NCBI GenBank assembly: GCA_032622095.1
Contig: CP136064.1
Span: forward strand, 213,354,205 to 213,418,204
Length of the DNA stretch: 64,000 bases
Source: Siphonodentalium dalli
Lineage: Eukaryota > Mollusca > Scaphopoda > Gadilida > Siphonodentaliidae
Reading direction: 5' to 3'
The notes beneath the pieces are model-generated. The model had not been told where the DNA came from. It saw only the letters and a program-made list of their open reading frames with translations, and ran no database searches. A program made the translations under genes and the position numbers. Positions 22,114-33,794 of the stretch are shown piece by piece (positions within the stretch are counted from its first letter, which is position 1; each line of letters starts with the position of its first letter).

Positions 22114-22350
22114 TAACCCTTTCTATACTAAATACTCATTGACGATTAGTTGCCTTTGGAATTGTTCAGATAATAAGTTCAACAACCGTTTGTTGAAGTT
22201 ATTATCTGAACATTTCCCACGAATGAATACTTCTGCACTTTTATTATATGTCTTCTGCTCATATTTTCTGGACACCCTTCCAAATGAATGATAGAATATT
22301 CCAATGTATACTTTTATAACTGAATGGAAGAATCCATTTAGAATAGAACA
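22114..22350 (+). mobile_element. Family G TTAA-type MITE, decayed copy (G2)
   Basis: Left end CTAACCCTTTCTATACT (TTAA decayed to CTAA). Interior hairpin 22163-22214, with GTTCAGATAATAAGTTCAAC facing its near-exact inverse. The right end TTTAGAATAGAA is a worn version of TTTAGTATAGAAAGGG. Confidence 0.6.
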
Positions 22351-22565
22351 GAGTAAACAGGTGAATCTCTCACTGTGGCGGCATACCAAATAAAAGCAGG
22401 AGGGGATGTGTGCCTATCAGATGATTATATGCCCTCCCCCTGCAGTACAACCAGTGCGGGTGACATGGTTGCCACAGAACAAGTTTCCTGTGTATGATTT
22501 TTTTTCTTCTGAAAGTAGACTTTATGGTTAAACAATTCCTTCTTATAATATCAAAACCATATTAA

Positions 22566-22826
22566 TTAACCCTTTCACGGTGGAGCTGCGCTGGTGCAGC
22601 ATTAAATATCTTGCTTCAGTGCATTATCTTATATATACAAGTCTCCCATAGGGTATCTCGCATAAATAAGTGAATGCATAGGCTTACAAGGTCACGGTAA
22701 TATTGTTTGGCTAATGTATTTTCTTATATATGCGAGGTTCCCTATGGGAGACTAACATATATAAGAGAATGCATTGGAACAGGGTTTTCACAAAATTTCA
22801 GGAAGCTCCAGTCGTGGAAGGGTTAA
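22566..22826 (+). mobile_element. Family C piggyBac-like MITE (C3)
   Basis: TTAA-CCCTTTCACGGTGGAGCTG to GCTCCAGTCGTGGAAGGG-TTAA, 261 bp, two hairpins with CCCATAGGG-type centres. Confidence 0.9.
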
Positions 22827-22969
22827 TGAGAAAACTTTACTGCGATGCAACAAGCCTGAATAGTTATTCCTTATCATTCCAACTCAATTTAAATTATATA
22901 GTGCTTTGGAACTGTTTCTTACAAAATGCACTGATGGTAGTCTGTTTTGTACAATGCTAATAGTACATT

Positions 22970-23095
22970 TTAACTCTTTCATGATGGGAGCTGCGCTGGT
23001 GTAGCATTAAAAATATATGCGAGTCATTTATAAGAGAATGCATTGGCACAGGGTTTTCGCAAAATTTCAGGATGCTCCAGTAATTGAAGTGTTAA
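22970..23095 (+). mobile_element. Family C deletion derivative (C4), 126 bp
   Basis: Both TTAA ends and terminal arms are present (CTCTTTCATGATGGGAGCTG; GCTCCAGTAATTGAAGTG). Almost all of both hairpins is deleted, leaving ATATATGCGAGTCATTTATAAG in place (22 bases, given here in two parts: ATATATGCGAG and TCATTTATAAG). Confidence 0.85.
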
Positions 23096-23099
23096 GACA

Positions 23100-23530
23100 C
23101 ATAAAAAACACCTGATCATATATACACTCTTTAATATCTTAAAAGGCAAATTATGGACTCATTCGGGTATGTGAAACTGATAAGTAAAAATAGTATTCAG
23201 GCGCTATGTCAATAGCAGGAATGTAGCATTTTAGTAACATCGCCGATAATTTCAAGAAAATCGACCGTACCAATCCAAAGAAATCATCGTCGGAACTACC
23301 CTCAATTGTAAATATTTACTTCTCGATTTGGGACGCAACTATCTGCGATAAACTAACGAAAACAATTTCACCTTTGAGAATTAATTAATATATAAGAATG
23401 ACGATGTGTGTATGTGTTGCCAATTTGGATATAATATTTGTAAAAATAACTACTTTGAGCAAGATTATTCTCTTCTATTTGATCACCCAACTGCAGTGTT
23501 TCACATCACTTTAATGATGAGCTAGGCTAT
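23100..23530 (+). repeat. F repeat, second copy
   Basis: Ordered matches to 4858-5200: AAATTATGGACTCATTCGGG, CTCAATTGTAAATATTTACT, AATATATAAGAATGACGATG, TTTCACATCACTTTAATGAT. It has about 60 bp not present in the first copy (near 23195-23250). Confidence 0.75.
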
Positions 23531-23738
23531 TCAGCGATCCTGAAAATGTTCCAATTCAGTCCCACCCAGACACAGAGGCCTGACTGGAACTGACATCAAC
23601 CTCCTTATTTCACTGTTGAAGGCTAGACAGACCACACACCTGGGACAGAGTGATAGATAAGAGATTGCTATCTCAGACACCAGATAAATTATTTATGGAT
23701 CTTAAGTACTGCAATGCACTTATCACTTGAGACATGGT

Positions 23739-23760
23739 CACCCCCCCCCCCCCCCCCCGA
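23739..23760 (+). repeat. Poly-C tract, ~20 bp
   Basis: A run of about 20 C, immediately left of B3. Confidence 0.8.
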
Positions 23761-23765
23761 AGGAT

Positions 23766-24138
23766 TTAACCCTTTACCCAACAGAAGGGCCCTGTGCCAA
23801 TGCATTCTCTTATATATGCGAGTCGACCATAGGTCGCCTCGCATATATAAGAGAATGCATTGGCTTAACACATTAAAAATTATAAAATTGTTAAAGAATG
23901 TAAGAAAAAATTGTAAAAAGTGTTAGGCCAATGCATTCTCTTATATATGCGAGGCGACCTATGGTCGACTCGCATATATAAGAGAATGCATTGGCACAGG
24001 GCATAACTGTAACTATCACAATGTGGTCAAGGAGCCGGTTCCAATGATATCCATATTTGTATGGTTCTATTGAGACAGACCGAAGATATTTTAGGCTGTT
24101 GAAGCTTTATTTGGCCGGTTTGTTGGGTAAAGGGTTAA
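23766..24138 (+). mobile_element. Family B piggyBac-like MITE (B3)
   Basis: TTAA-flanked, 373 bp, same orientation as B1, two opposed hairpins. The spacer is shorter than in B1 (AAAAAGTGTTAGGCCAATG). Confidence 0.9.
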
Positions 24139-24340
24139 TGGACAAGGCCTGGACAAGGGGGTGTTGAATGGGCGAATTTCTTCTCTGGATATTTCTATCA
24201 CCCCTAGTGAGATTGCGGTGTTTCATTCAACTGCTGGAAGTATAATGGGATCTCAGAATGCTAACTAGAAGTAATGACATCATGGTCACAAGGCTCCAAT
24301 CATATTCGTAGTTAACTTTTCAGAACGGTCACAATATATA

Positions 24341-24447
24341 CAGTAATGCTCTAAATAATCGACTCCTTAATCACAGCAGAATTATGGGTAACTTTTTAGG
24401 ATTTAGTCGGAAATATGGATTGTTGCCATTCATCGGAAAGCTCTCTC
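24341..24447. mobile_element. Family T half element (T9), left arm only
   Basis: TA-CAGTAATGCTCTAAATAATC through CGGAAAGCTCTC; the right arm is missing and unrelated sequence follows. Confidence 0.85.
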
Positions 24448-24664
24448 TGATCCAAAATTGCATCTGTAACCATATACGATTACTGGTACTGGCGTATATA
24501 TATATCAGAGTTATGGAGGCACAGACTCAGTATGAGTGTTCATTGCTTCATATGTGCTAACTCAGTGAGCGTGAACAAAGTCTCATTTCTTATCGGAATG
24601 GACGTGTGTCGATCGGAATGGCACATTGAGATGTCCCTCAAACAAGATCAAGCTTGAAAATCAG

Positions 24665-24826
24665 TCCCAATTTTCACCCATGATGGGGTTAGAACCCACG
24701 CAAACTTCATCTAGCCCAGACTGCGATGATCTTATCCACGACCTAACCACCTCGGCTACGGGGACGTCTTTAAAAAGGAAGCCCTTTCACCAAGAGTTGA
24801 ACATGGATTCGAACCCACTTCCTCAG
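24665..24826 (-). mobile_element. tRNA-derived SINE sequence
   Basis: On the minus strand, an RNA polymerase III A box (TAGCCGAGGTGG, 24747-24758) and a B box (GGTTCTAACCC, 24686-24696) stand at a spacing expected for a tRNA with a long variable arm; the GCCGAGGTGGTTA context is Leu/Ser-like. A second, perfect B box (GGGTTCGAATCC) lies upstream at 24805-24816, without its A box, which suggests a dimeric or tandem SINE. It does not fold as a complete functional tRNA by eye. The D5 MITE is inserted next to it. Confidence 0.6.
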
Positions 24827-25080
24827 CAAGCCTTGAAATAGTGTGTCTGTCATTTGCAGAATGAGGTCCCCAGAGGGTGAATTTAGTGATGCTAACCCGC
24901 ATAGCGGGCTAGAATCACCAAATTCACCCTCTGGGGACATCATTCTGCTTACAACTCAGCAGAATGAGGTTCCCAGAGGGTGAATTTGGTGATGCTAGCC
25001 CGCTATGTGGGGTAGCATCACTAAATTCACCCTCTGGGGACCTCATTCTGCAAATGACAGGCACACTATTTCAAGGCTTG
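24827..25080. mobile_element. Family D hAT-like MITE (D5) with exact 8-bp TSD
   Basis: Flanked by TTCCTCAG at 24819-24826 and 25081-25088. Terminal inverted repeats begin CAAGCCTTGAAATAGTGTG. Two palindromes (GAATGAGG...CCTCATTC with CCCGCATAGCGGGCTAG-type centres) are joined by CTTACAACTCAGC. This 254-bp copy lacks the ~180-bp interior of longer copies. Confidence 0.9.
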
Positions 25081-25213
25081 TTCCTCAGAAATTCTGGATC
25101 TGACATTCTTGAACAGCACAACACACTTCCTCCAAAATTGCCAATGTGAGAACATGAAAATCTGAGAACAATCTGAGAACAAAAGTGAAAGATTTGAAAA
25201 AGCTAAATAGGAT

Positions 25214-25420
25214 TGTGCCCAGAGCCTTGTGATAATGACCCCATGAGCCTAACTAGGAATGTGCTCAGAGCCTTGTGACAATGACCCCATGAGCCTAACA
25301 AGATCGAGTCATTTTCCAAATTATGGCCCTGCGATGCTGGGAGTGCGAGATTCCAATTTATAATGAAGCCCATAAGATGCTGGGAATGTGAGATTCCAAT
25401 TGATTGTGAAGCACTCTATC
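25214..25420 (+). repeat. Two short tandem duplications
   Basis: A 46-bp unit (TGTGCCCAGAGCCTTGTGA ...) occurs at 25214 and 25260; a 43-bp unit (GATGCTGGGAGTGCGAGATT) occurs at 25333 and 25376. Confidence 0.8.
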
Positions 25421-25644
25421 ATAGTTGGTTTCTGGCCATTACACTGTGGAAGCTGCAACAGTTTTTATGCTTGCACGACAGAAAATAATGAATAGTACTG
25501 ATCATGACACTTGCACATCAGTCAACTTTGTAATCATTAATCATTCTTGTTTTGCTACAAAATAGTTTTATTCATAAGTGAATTCAATAAGTTTCGACCA
25601 CCGATGTGCATTGCTTTTATTTCAAGTAGTTTTTATATTATAAA

Positions 25645-26345
25645 TTCTAGGATACAATGGTACCCTGGTACCTTGAGATTACTTAAATAATAGTACCCAA
25701 TGTAATTAACTAATAGGTATAGTAACCAGAAGTAACCATGTGTACCCTATATACCCATGGGTTGTAAATTAGTTCCGGGAATTTTTTCTAATTTGTACCC
25801 AATGCACCCTGGTACCTTGAGATTTCTAAGCAAACAAAAAATTAATGACCCAAAGTAACATTAACTAATAGGTAAAGTAACCAGAGGTAACCATTTGTAC
25901 CATATGTACCCATGGGTTTTCTAATTTGTACCCAATGTACCCTGGTACCTTTGGATATCTAAGAAGAAAAATAATGTACCCAATGTAACAAAAACTGATA
26001 GGTAAAGTAACCAGAGGTAACCATTTGTACCCATATGGGTTGTAAATTAGTTCAGGGAATGTTTTCTAATATGTACCCAATGCACCCTGGTACCTTGAGA
26101 TTTCTGAGAAAAAAAATATAAAAGTACCCAAAGTAACATTAACTAATAGGTAAAGTAACCATTTGTACCCTATGTAACCATGGGTTGTAAATTAGTTCAG
26201 GGAATATGTTTTCTAATTTGTACCCAATGTGCCCTTGTATCCTGGGATTTATAAGAAAAAAAATTACCCAATGTAACATTAACTAATAGGTAAAGTAACC
26301 AGAGGTAACCATGTGTACCCCGTGTACCCCATGGGTTGTAAATTT
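25645..26345 (+). repeat. ~142-bp tandem array, about five copies
   Basis: The blocks CCTGGTACCTTGAGATT, TTAACTAATAGGTAAAGTAA, CCAGAGGTAACCATTTGTAC and CATGGGTTGTAAATTAGTTC recur in order at a spacing of about 134-145 bp. The last copy is decayed. GTACC and TACCC words recur at shorter scale. Confidence 0.9.
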
Positions 26346-26998
26346 TTTCGGCATACCAAAATTTGCCATATATGGTTGTCCCTGGTCGATTGAGGCTGGA
26401 TATCCCTGGTTGATTGGGGTGGTGGTCAGGTTCCCATATAATCACTGTAATAGACACTATAATCGACCTCCCATTTAGTTGCCGACTGAACACTATAATC
26501 GACCTCCCATTTAGTCATCGACTGGACTCTGGATCTCCCATTTAGCAGCAGTTGATCCAAGAAAAAGAGCACTTTATCCAGCACCAACACATTAATTCTT
26601 GTTAATGGTACAGCGGCTTGGATGCAATATATCTGAAGCCATGGATGTAGAATTGAATTACGGGAAATCTCGACATCGGTCAACATCGTTTGTGATAATT
26701 GAGAGCCATAGGGCTCACAGCAGTAAACTCTTGAGTGGGATATATAGGTGATAATTATCGATTTTATAGTACTCAGGCAAAGAAAGGTTGTAATTCAAGG
26801 CCAGAGTCGATCTTATCAAACACACCCTACTAAATACCAGTAATTTATTTTGGAGGTAATACAGCTATTAGTTGAACATATCACCCTAGAATCAGTGTTA
26901 ATAGCAGTCTCTTATGAAAACTTGATTCAGTTCCCCTAAAACTTTGATGCAATTAACACATTATCCTTTTAGAGACACAGGACCCATTCAGCGAAAGT
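26346..26998. other. No gene seen; one 36-bp duplication
   Basis: CACTATAATCGACCTCCC occurs at 26455 and 26491. Nothing else recognised. Confidence 0.5.
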
Positions 26999-27742
26999 TT
27001 AACCCTTTGAACTGAAGAGACCGGAATACAGGTCTAATCCTTATATTCCTATATGGAGACTGGAATACCATGCAGTCTGGAAATTTGATATTTGACGCGA
27101 AATTACAGCACAATAAACGCACATATCAACTAGAGTTGCACTTCAACTTTCCACACATGTGTCACATGTTTACCCATGTGACTTTGAAATTCAAACTGAT
27201 GACAGAGGGTCTGTTTCTTCACGCATTCGCATATGCCTATTTTGAGAAAAAAAATTCACTTTTTATCCTCAGAAAACGGGAAGTATTTCATTAGAAATTT
27301 CGGGATCAAAGCACAAATTAACTAAAAGTGTGCTTCCTCTTTGCACGAATGAGTCACACATATGTTCATACCTCTGATTTTAGCAGCCAAATTGGTGACA
27401 GGGAGGGGGGCTATTTCTTCGCGCATGCACAGAGGTTCATTTTGAGAAACGACTTTTATCATAGGCAAAGGATAAGAGTTTTGTTATAAATATATAGCGC
27501 AACCAAAGGGAGCCGCAATATAATCTACATGTATATTGAATGTGGAATAGACTGTCTTGTTGAAATACCTGGACATATTTCACCAATCACTAGTTCAGTT
27601 AGCATAGTAGATTGCTGTATAGTTGAGGGTGTATACATGCAAAAAACGTCCCAGTTAAGAGCATTACAAGTTACATCACTATATAACATCAGGCATATGG
27701 TGGACCATTTAATGTTCAGGACATCAAGGTTCAAAGGGTTAA
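26999..27742. mobile_element. TTAA-flanked element, 744 bp, CCCTTTGAAC ends
   Basis: TTAA-CCCTTTGAAC at the left and GTTCAAAGGG-TTAA at the right. The ends differ from families A-C and G after 10 bp. The interior has two related ~150-bp segments (GAAATTCAAACTGATGACAG / GCAGCCAAATTGGTGACAG and the TATTTTGAGAAA blocks) and no transposase frame; the longest frame is about 74 residues. Confidence 0.65.
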
Positions 27743-28157
27743 GAGACTAAACAGATTAGTTAGCAGAGTTCTCTAGGAGTATAAAATTTCAGTAGAAATT
27801 AAATTTCAGTCAAAACTGCCAAATCTATTTCAGCATGCTGGAAGTTTTTGCAGCATTTTGGAGAGGAAATTTACACGAATATGGGATGCAAACATAATAA
27901 TACAGACAGTTGTAAATCACTATCAATGATTGGCAATGGTTTTCTACTGAATCTACTTCGTCTCGAGCATTGAAAATAACTTGAGAAATTCAGATAGATA
28001 CTGTTGTTTCTAGGTCTTGGAGTCTTTCATAATCTTGTTTTAATTATTACTTTTATTTAAATTTTTCCAAAATAGGTCAGGCAATGTAATTCTAGAATTT
28101 TTTTTATTAAAAACAAATTTAAGCGAGATTGGATCGATTACCTCCTTCATCCACTGA
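27743..28157. other. No feature recognised
   Basis: No supported feature. Confidence 0.5.
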
Positions 28158-28523
28158 ATAAGTGCCAGTACTGCAAAATAAGGTTCCTAGAGGGTGAATT
28201 TAGTGATGCATATTCCCGGATGGTGGGCAAGCATCACCAAATTCAACCACTGGAATGAAGTTCCCCAGTTGGAAGTTGGTGATGTTCACCCATTAAGGAC
28301 CTCAATTTTTATGTTCTGCAAATTTGGGGATATAGCAACTGAACAGAAGGGAAAAAGTAACTAAAATAGATGTTAATTTGAGGCTATAGATACTTCCCAG
28401 AAGATGAGGCCTAAAGAGAATGGGTGAATTTGGTGATGCTAGCCCACTATGCGGGGTAGCATCACTAAATTCACCCTCTGAGGGCCTCATAATGTAAATG
28501 TCAGACACACTATTCCAAGGCTT
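28158..28523. mobile_element. Family D MITE (D6), worn
   Basis: Left palindrome from AAAATAAGGTTCCTAGAGGG, family interior, right palindrome, and right terminus TCAGACACACTATTCCAAGG. The left terminus is decayed and no target duplication is visible. Confidence 0.75.
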
Positions 28524-28984
28524 ACTTATAGCTCCTGGACATCCGCTTGTTACAATTTTTTTCCTGTGGAGGTTTGCATGAAAATTCCCATTCAAGATCG
28601 GTCCTTGACCTCCGCCTTAAATATAGACTCATTTACTTGTCACTCAAGACTCGTCACAATAGAAAAACTTCTAGTGAAAATAACTTTTTCTCAAGGATTC
28701 ATGAATAGTAATAACAGCCAAGTTTAAAACTTAATTTCCTTGTTTGTCGCCAGTGTCCTTTTTAGCAATTCAATTCAACAACACAGCATTACAATTGGAC
28801 ATAGAGATTGGCCAATTACATAGTATTGTCCTTGTGAAATATGAATCGACCATGTCGTGACACTCGAGGATCACTTGGCGTATCATATAGTTTGTTTAGC
28901 CTCTTTCTATTGACGCTTATTGTAATAGCCTGCCGTCCATTCTAACCTCAAGTTGCTCTTTCTTCGTTGATTTGCAACACTTCA

Positions 28985-30560
28985 GACACCCTATTAACAT
29001 TCAACTGACAAATAGAATGGCATAATCTGTGACCCTGAGGCAGTGTTATGACAGCGTTATGGCTGCTCACTAGTTCAAAGAGAATGAATATTGTCTTCTG
29101 GAATCTGGATATTAAAGAGGAAGGTTTCGGTTTCTTGGAGTTTATTAATGATGCAGCCACAAGATCACATAATGGCAATGTCAAACATGCAAACGCACTT
29201 AGATATAACCAACCCACGATAAGGCCAAAAAAACTATTTTTTGTTTCCGATACCCTGCCTGGCTGAGATTTTCTTGCCTGCCTCAATTTTTTTTCTCAAT
29301 TTTCTCCAGAAAGCTAGTCTGCATAGTTTTTACCTGTTAGAGCATCAATGTGAATATTTATTGTTTTCCCAATACCAAAAATAAGGACAACTTGTTTGTA
29401 TCCAATGCTTTCAACATGCTTGGCTTATTTTCAATACACATGGATCTATGATATTCCATGGCACCATGGTCTACAATATTATATTGCTTACGGTTGAAAG
29501 TTTAAAAAAAAAACAATAATAAAACCCTGCCAGCCTATCTGGAAAATTTCCCAATGTTATCGGAAACAGAGAAGTTTTTTGTTTTGGCCTAAGCAACTGA
29601 CAAATTTACTGAGATGCCCGAAATCAGTTTACTTTTTATGTGGGAATGGAACCTAATGTACTATACACCTTACCAACTGAGTCAACACCTAGGCTGATAG
29701 AGAAGCAGAAACCTCAGTTGATTGTCAAAATACCTGTAGACTAGAAATCTGACCTAGACATTAAAGAGAATGACTGGGAGCATGGTCTTCTGGACAATAA
29801 AGAGGAGACATTGTGTTTCTTGGAGTTTATCAATGTTTCTGCCACTAGAACATACATGTATACAACTACAGGCATGATGTTCTCACCAACAAATTTACAC
29901 AGAAACCACCAACCCCTAGTATTCAAGTGACAAATTTGCACAAATGCCCGTGGGTGTAACATGTTACCCTTTACATGTATCTGTAATGGAACAAACCTGG
30001 AAATAATGGGTCTGACATTTACAAAATGAGGTCCCAGGAGAGTGAATTTAGTGACGCTATCCTGCACAGCGGGCTAGCATTACCAAATTGACCCTTTGGG
30101 GACCTCGTTCTGCTTAGGCCTCATCTTCTGGGAAGTATCTATCGACTCAAATTAACATTGTTTTTAGTTATTTTTTCTCTTCTGTTCAGTTTCTATATCC
30201 CCTAATTTGCAGAAGATAAATGCATAATCGAGGTGACAAATTGGTGAACATCATCAACTTCAACTGGGGAACTTCAATCTAATCCTAGATCTCCCCCATA
30301 GCATTTGAGGCCTAAGCAGGATGAGGTTTCTAGAGGGTGAATTTGGTGATGTTAGCCCACTTTTCGGGATAACATCACTAAATTACCCTCTGGGCACCTC
30401 ATTCTGCCAATGTCAGACATCCTATATCCAGACTTGAATGGAACCAGCTTCATCAGAGCTCAGTGACTTGTGATGACCTAGGTTGAAAGAGAGGCAGAAA
30501 CTCAGTTGTTTATTATCAAAAAGATCTATGGGCTAGACATCTCCGTTAGACATCCGACAC
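28985..30560. repeat. Diverged ~0.7-kb direct repeats, about three copies
   Basis: Shared ordered blocks: AACTGACAAAT (28995, 29597, and AAGTGACAAAT at 29925); TCTTCTGGA...ATAAAGAGGA and TTTCTTGGAGTTTAT (about 29092, 29788); ATGGAAC...CCTAGGYTGA...GAGRMGCAGAAA (about 29646, 30440). The third copy is split by D7. Confidence 0.65.
29993..30436. mobile_element. Family D hAT-like MITE (D7), full length, exact 8-bp TSD
   Basis: Flanked by AATGGAAC at 29985-29992 and 30437-30444. It has left terminus AAACCTGGAAATAATGGGTC, left palindrome, an interior with TTTTTTCTCTTCTGTTCAG and CATAATCGAGGTGAC, then right palindrome and terminus ATCCTATATCCAGACTTG. At 444 bp it gives the full family layout. Confidence 0.9.
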
Positions 30561-30799
30561 TCTCAGGTTAAAAACCGATAATGTCTGGGCTTTGAATGTC
30601 TTGGGCTTCACATTGCCAGACCCAGTAGGAAAACCATCCATCTATGGAAGCCATGCATGATCAGTGCCCTGACAAACATTAGCAAAAACACATTCTAAGA
30701 CAACACTGGGTCCAGGAATATATGGGACTGAATTATACATCAAACGGGCATGCATGATGGTAAAATAATACTGAATCAGTTCCCAGACTCTCATTTAGA

Positions 30800-30925
30800 G
30801 GGATGTTCAGGAAATACAAGCAGACGACAGACAATCAAAACGATAACACAAGTGCAGAATGATTCCTTTTCATTATAGTAGGAAATGTTCAGATGATAAG
30901 TTTATGGCCATTTGATGAACTTACA
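30800..30925. mobile_element. Possible family G relic (G4)
   Basis: CACAAGTGCAGAATGATTCC and GGAAATGTTCAGATGATAAG match the interior order of G elements at 59030 and 44350 in inverted sense. No TTAA ends. Confidence 0.4.
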
Positions 30926-31109
30926 GCACCTAGTTCTATTGACTTACTGTATGCCCTGTATACCTATTTTCTAGGGTGTAAATTACTATAAACTCTGAAT
31001 AAGCTGTTTTTCCTGCATATTTCCATCCTTCCAGAGTAAAGGTAACAAAAGAAAAGAAAATAATTCTAAATGATGGTCAGACAGAAAATGAAGTATCTCT
31101 GATTGGATA

Positions 31110-31452
31110 CAGGCCTGAGAATAAGGTGCCTGTCATTTGCAGAATGAGGTCCCCAGAGGGTGAATTTAGTGATGCTATCCCGCATAGTTGGCTAGAATAA
31201 CTAAATTCACCCTCTGGGGACCTCATTCTGCTTAGGCCTCATCTTCTCTGGAATGTTTCTTTATTATCAAATTTCTATAGAAATTTAGATTCTATTTCAT
31301 TTTTAGTTTAATTTTTTTTTATATCCCCAAATTGGCAGATGACCATATTGCATAATCGAGGTTCCCAGTGATGCTAGCCCGCTGTGCTGGATAGCATCAC
31401 TAAATTCACCCTCTGGGGACCTCATTCTGCATATGACAGGTACTCAGGACTG
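31110..31452. mobile_element. Family D MITE (D8)
   Basis: Left CAGGCCTGAGAATAAGGTGC, two palindromes with GTGATGCTATCCCGCATAG and GATAGCATCACTAAATTC arms, right GACAGGTACTCAGGACTG. No clear target duplication. Confidence 0.8.
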
Positions 31453-31779
31453 CCCATCAACATTGAAATAATCTGCCTCTATATCTCCTAAAGATCAAAC
31501 TTGCTACAGCAACCAATTATATTATTGCTATTGACTGACTGTACCACTGACTGTACTGTTTCTGTTCTGGCATGTACTGTTCAATATAAATCAGATTGTA
31601 TCCTGACTCAGGTATTTTTCCTGTATATTTACAAATACTGTGATAAGCTTGTGTCAGGGTAAAATAATACTGAATCACTGCCCAACATCTCAGTTTGAAA
31701 ACACATCAGATTTCTATACCACTAAAGGTCAGACTTGCTACAGAAACCAATTACAGAACACACTTCTATACCACCTCTA

Positions 31780-32725
31780 CACCATCTTAAGTTCAAGTCA
31801 CATATATATATACCACCTTAAGCTCAAGCCACATCTATACCACCTTAAGATCAAGCCACCTCTATACCACCTTAATATCAAGCCACCTCTATACCACTGT
31901 AAGATCAAGCCACCTATATACAAGCTTAAGATCGAGCCACCTCTATACTACTGTGAGATCAAGCCACATCTATAATACCTTAAGATCAAGCAACCTCTAT
32001 ACCATCTTAATACCAGGGCCACCTCTATACCACTTTAAGATCAATCACACTGTATACCACCTTAAGATCAAGTTACATTTATACCACATTAAGATCAAGG
32101 CACCTCTATACCACTTTAAGATCAATTTGCCTATATACCACCTTAATGTCAAGTTGTCTCTATACCAGCTTAAGATCAAGCCACCTCTATACCTCCTTAA
32201 AATCAATTTGCCTCTTTACCACCTTATGATCAAGTCACATCTATACCCCCTAAGGATCAAGCTACCTCTATACCACCTGAAGATCAATTTGCCTCTATAC
32301 CACCTTAAGATCAAGTCACCTATATACCACCTTAAGATCAAGTCACCTCTACACCACCTTAAGATAAAGTCACCTCTATACCACCTTAAGATAAAGTCAC
32401 CTATATACCACCTTAAGATCAAGACACCACTATACCACCTTAATATCAAGCCACCTCTGTACCACCTTAAGATCAATTTGCCTCTATACAACCTTAAGAT
32501 TAAGTCGCCTCTATACCACCTAAGGATCAAGCCACCTCTATGCTACCTTAAGATCAAGGCACCTCAATCAGCCTCAATACAACCTTATGAGCAAGTCACC
32601 TTAAGATCAAGCCACCTTAAGATCAAGCCACCACTATACCACCTTAATATCAAGCCACCTCTGTACACCTTTAGTTCAAGTCACCTCTATACCACCTTAA
32701 TATCAGACTTGCTACAGAAACCAAT
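31780..32725 (+). repeat. 27-bp minisatellite, about 33 units
   Basis: The unit is roughly TACCACCTTAAGATCAAG plus CCACCTCTA. Variants change the middle (CAAGTCACC, CAATTTGCC, AAGCCACAT). Because 27 is a multiple of three, an open frame runs 31953-32735 (260 residues, repeated YHLKIKPPL) and another at 31640-31975; an antisense frame is also open. No signal peptide or non-repeat domain is seen, so I treat the frames as by-products. Confidence 0.9.
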
Positions 32726-33006
32726 TAAAGCATAGACTTCTATTGACAGACTGTACTGTCTCTTTGTGAGGTGTGCTGTTCAATATAAATCAGCTCCTAC
32801 CCTTCAGCTGTTTTTTCTGCATATTTACAGAAGGGATATTCTTGAGATGGTCTGTCTGTTGAGTTGACATACCTGGGGTACTTCGGGCCATAATTGAACC
32901 AGCCACCCGTATCTCCAACACAATGCTGAATTAAGTGAATCGAGATGTTGTATTAATGGATGGTAATGCTTGTGTGGTTTTGTATCATTCCCCGAAGGTT
33001 AAGTTT

Positions 33007-33350
33007 GAGTTCAATCCATTCCTGGGGGGAATGATGCATATGAATGTAAGAGTAAATATGCATTGCAAATCTCAGCTATTGTGTGACTGCATGAGTTAGA
33101 AATTATGAATAAGAACATATAGATGCACGGGCAGGGGTTCTATGTGTTATTTCATCCCTCCTCCCTTATCAACCAAAAGACAACCGAGAGAGTTCAATCC
33201 ATTCCTAGGGGGAATTATGCATATGAATGTCAGAGTAAATATGCATTACAAATCTCGGTTATTGCGTAGCTCAATAAAAAATCTCGGCTATTGCGTAGCT
33301 CCATAAACAATTATGAATAAGAAGATATAGATGCATGGGCAGGGGTTGAA
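33007..33350 (+). repeat. ~150-bp direct duplication
   Basis: GAGTTCAATCCATTCCT ... ATGCATATGAATGT ... ATAGATGCACGGGCAGGGG at 33007-33140 recurs at 33189-33350. The second copy has an extra internal repeat of ATCTCGGYTATTGCGTAGCT (33253, 33281). Confidence 0.9.
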
Positions 33351-33536
33351 AACTACTGTTTACTAACACAACCATTGATCGTAGATGAGTGTAGCTATAA
33401 TTTGTTTCCACAGAGGATTATCTATCTAAAAGTATTAATACCATTGTTACTTGTTGATGATCCTGCCAGCTTTAAGGGGTTGGATATAAATTTTCAGCTG
33501 CTAGGCCACACCACATTATTGGTAAAGGAAAGGCTG

Positions 33537-33655
33537 CAAGCCTGGGTATAGTGTGTGTGACATTTGCAGAATAAGGTCGTCAGAGGGTGAATTTATGATG
33601 CTATCCCACACAGGAGGCTAGTGTCGCCAAAATCATTCTCTGAGGACCTCATCAA
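33537..33655. mobile_element. Family D single-palindrome remnant (D9)
   Basis: CAAGCCTGGGTATAGTGTG, then GCAGAATAAGGTCGTCAGAG and its inverse ending at GAGGACCTCAT. The right end is missing. Confidence 0.75.
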
Positions 33656-33794
33656 ATGAAATTTCAGAGATATTAGAGCTCTTTTGACATTATTTAGCTG
33701 TTTTTTATTATAGGCATCATTCTAATTTTAAAAGCAACATTAAACACCAGCATTTGGTCAGAACCTATCAATTGACGTCATGGCTCAAGAGGAC

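Noticed and set aside
24665-24826. Functional tRNA gene
   Set aside because: Pol III boxes are present, but I could not fold a full cloverleaf with matching acceptor arm; a SINE is the better reading.
24626-24841. 71-residue plus-strand frame
   Set aside because: It is the antisense of the tRNA-derived SINE, with stops avoided by chance.
28948-29286. 112-residue minus-strand frame
   Set aside because: Lies in a diverged repeat; no domain or start context supports a gene.
31953-32735. 260-residue plus-strand open frame
   Set aside because: It consists wholly of the 27-bp minisatellite; open because the unit is a multiple of three.
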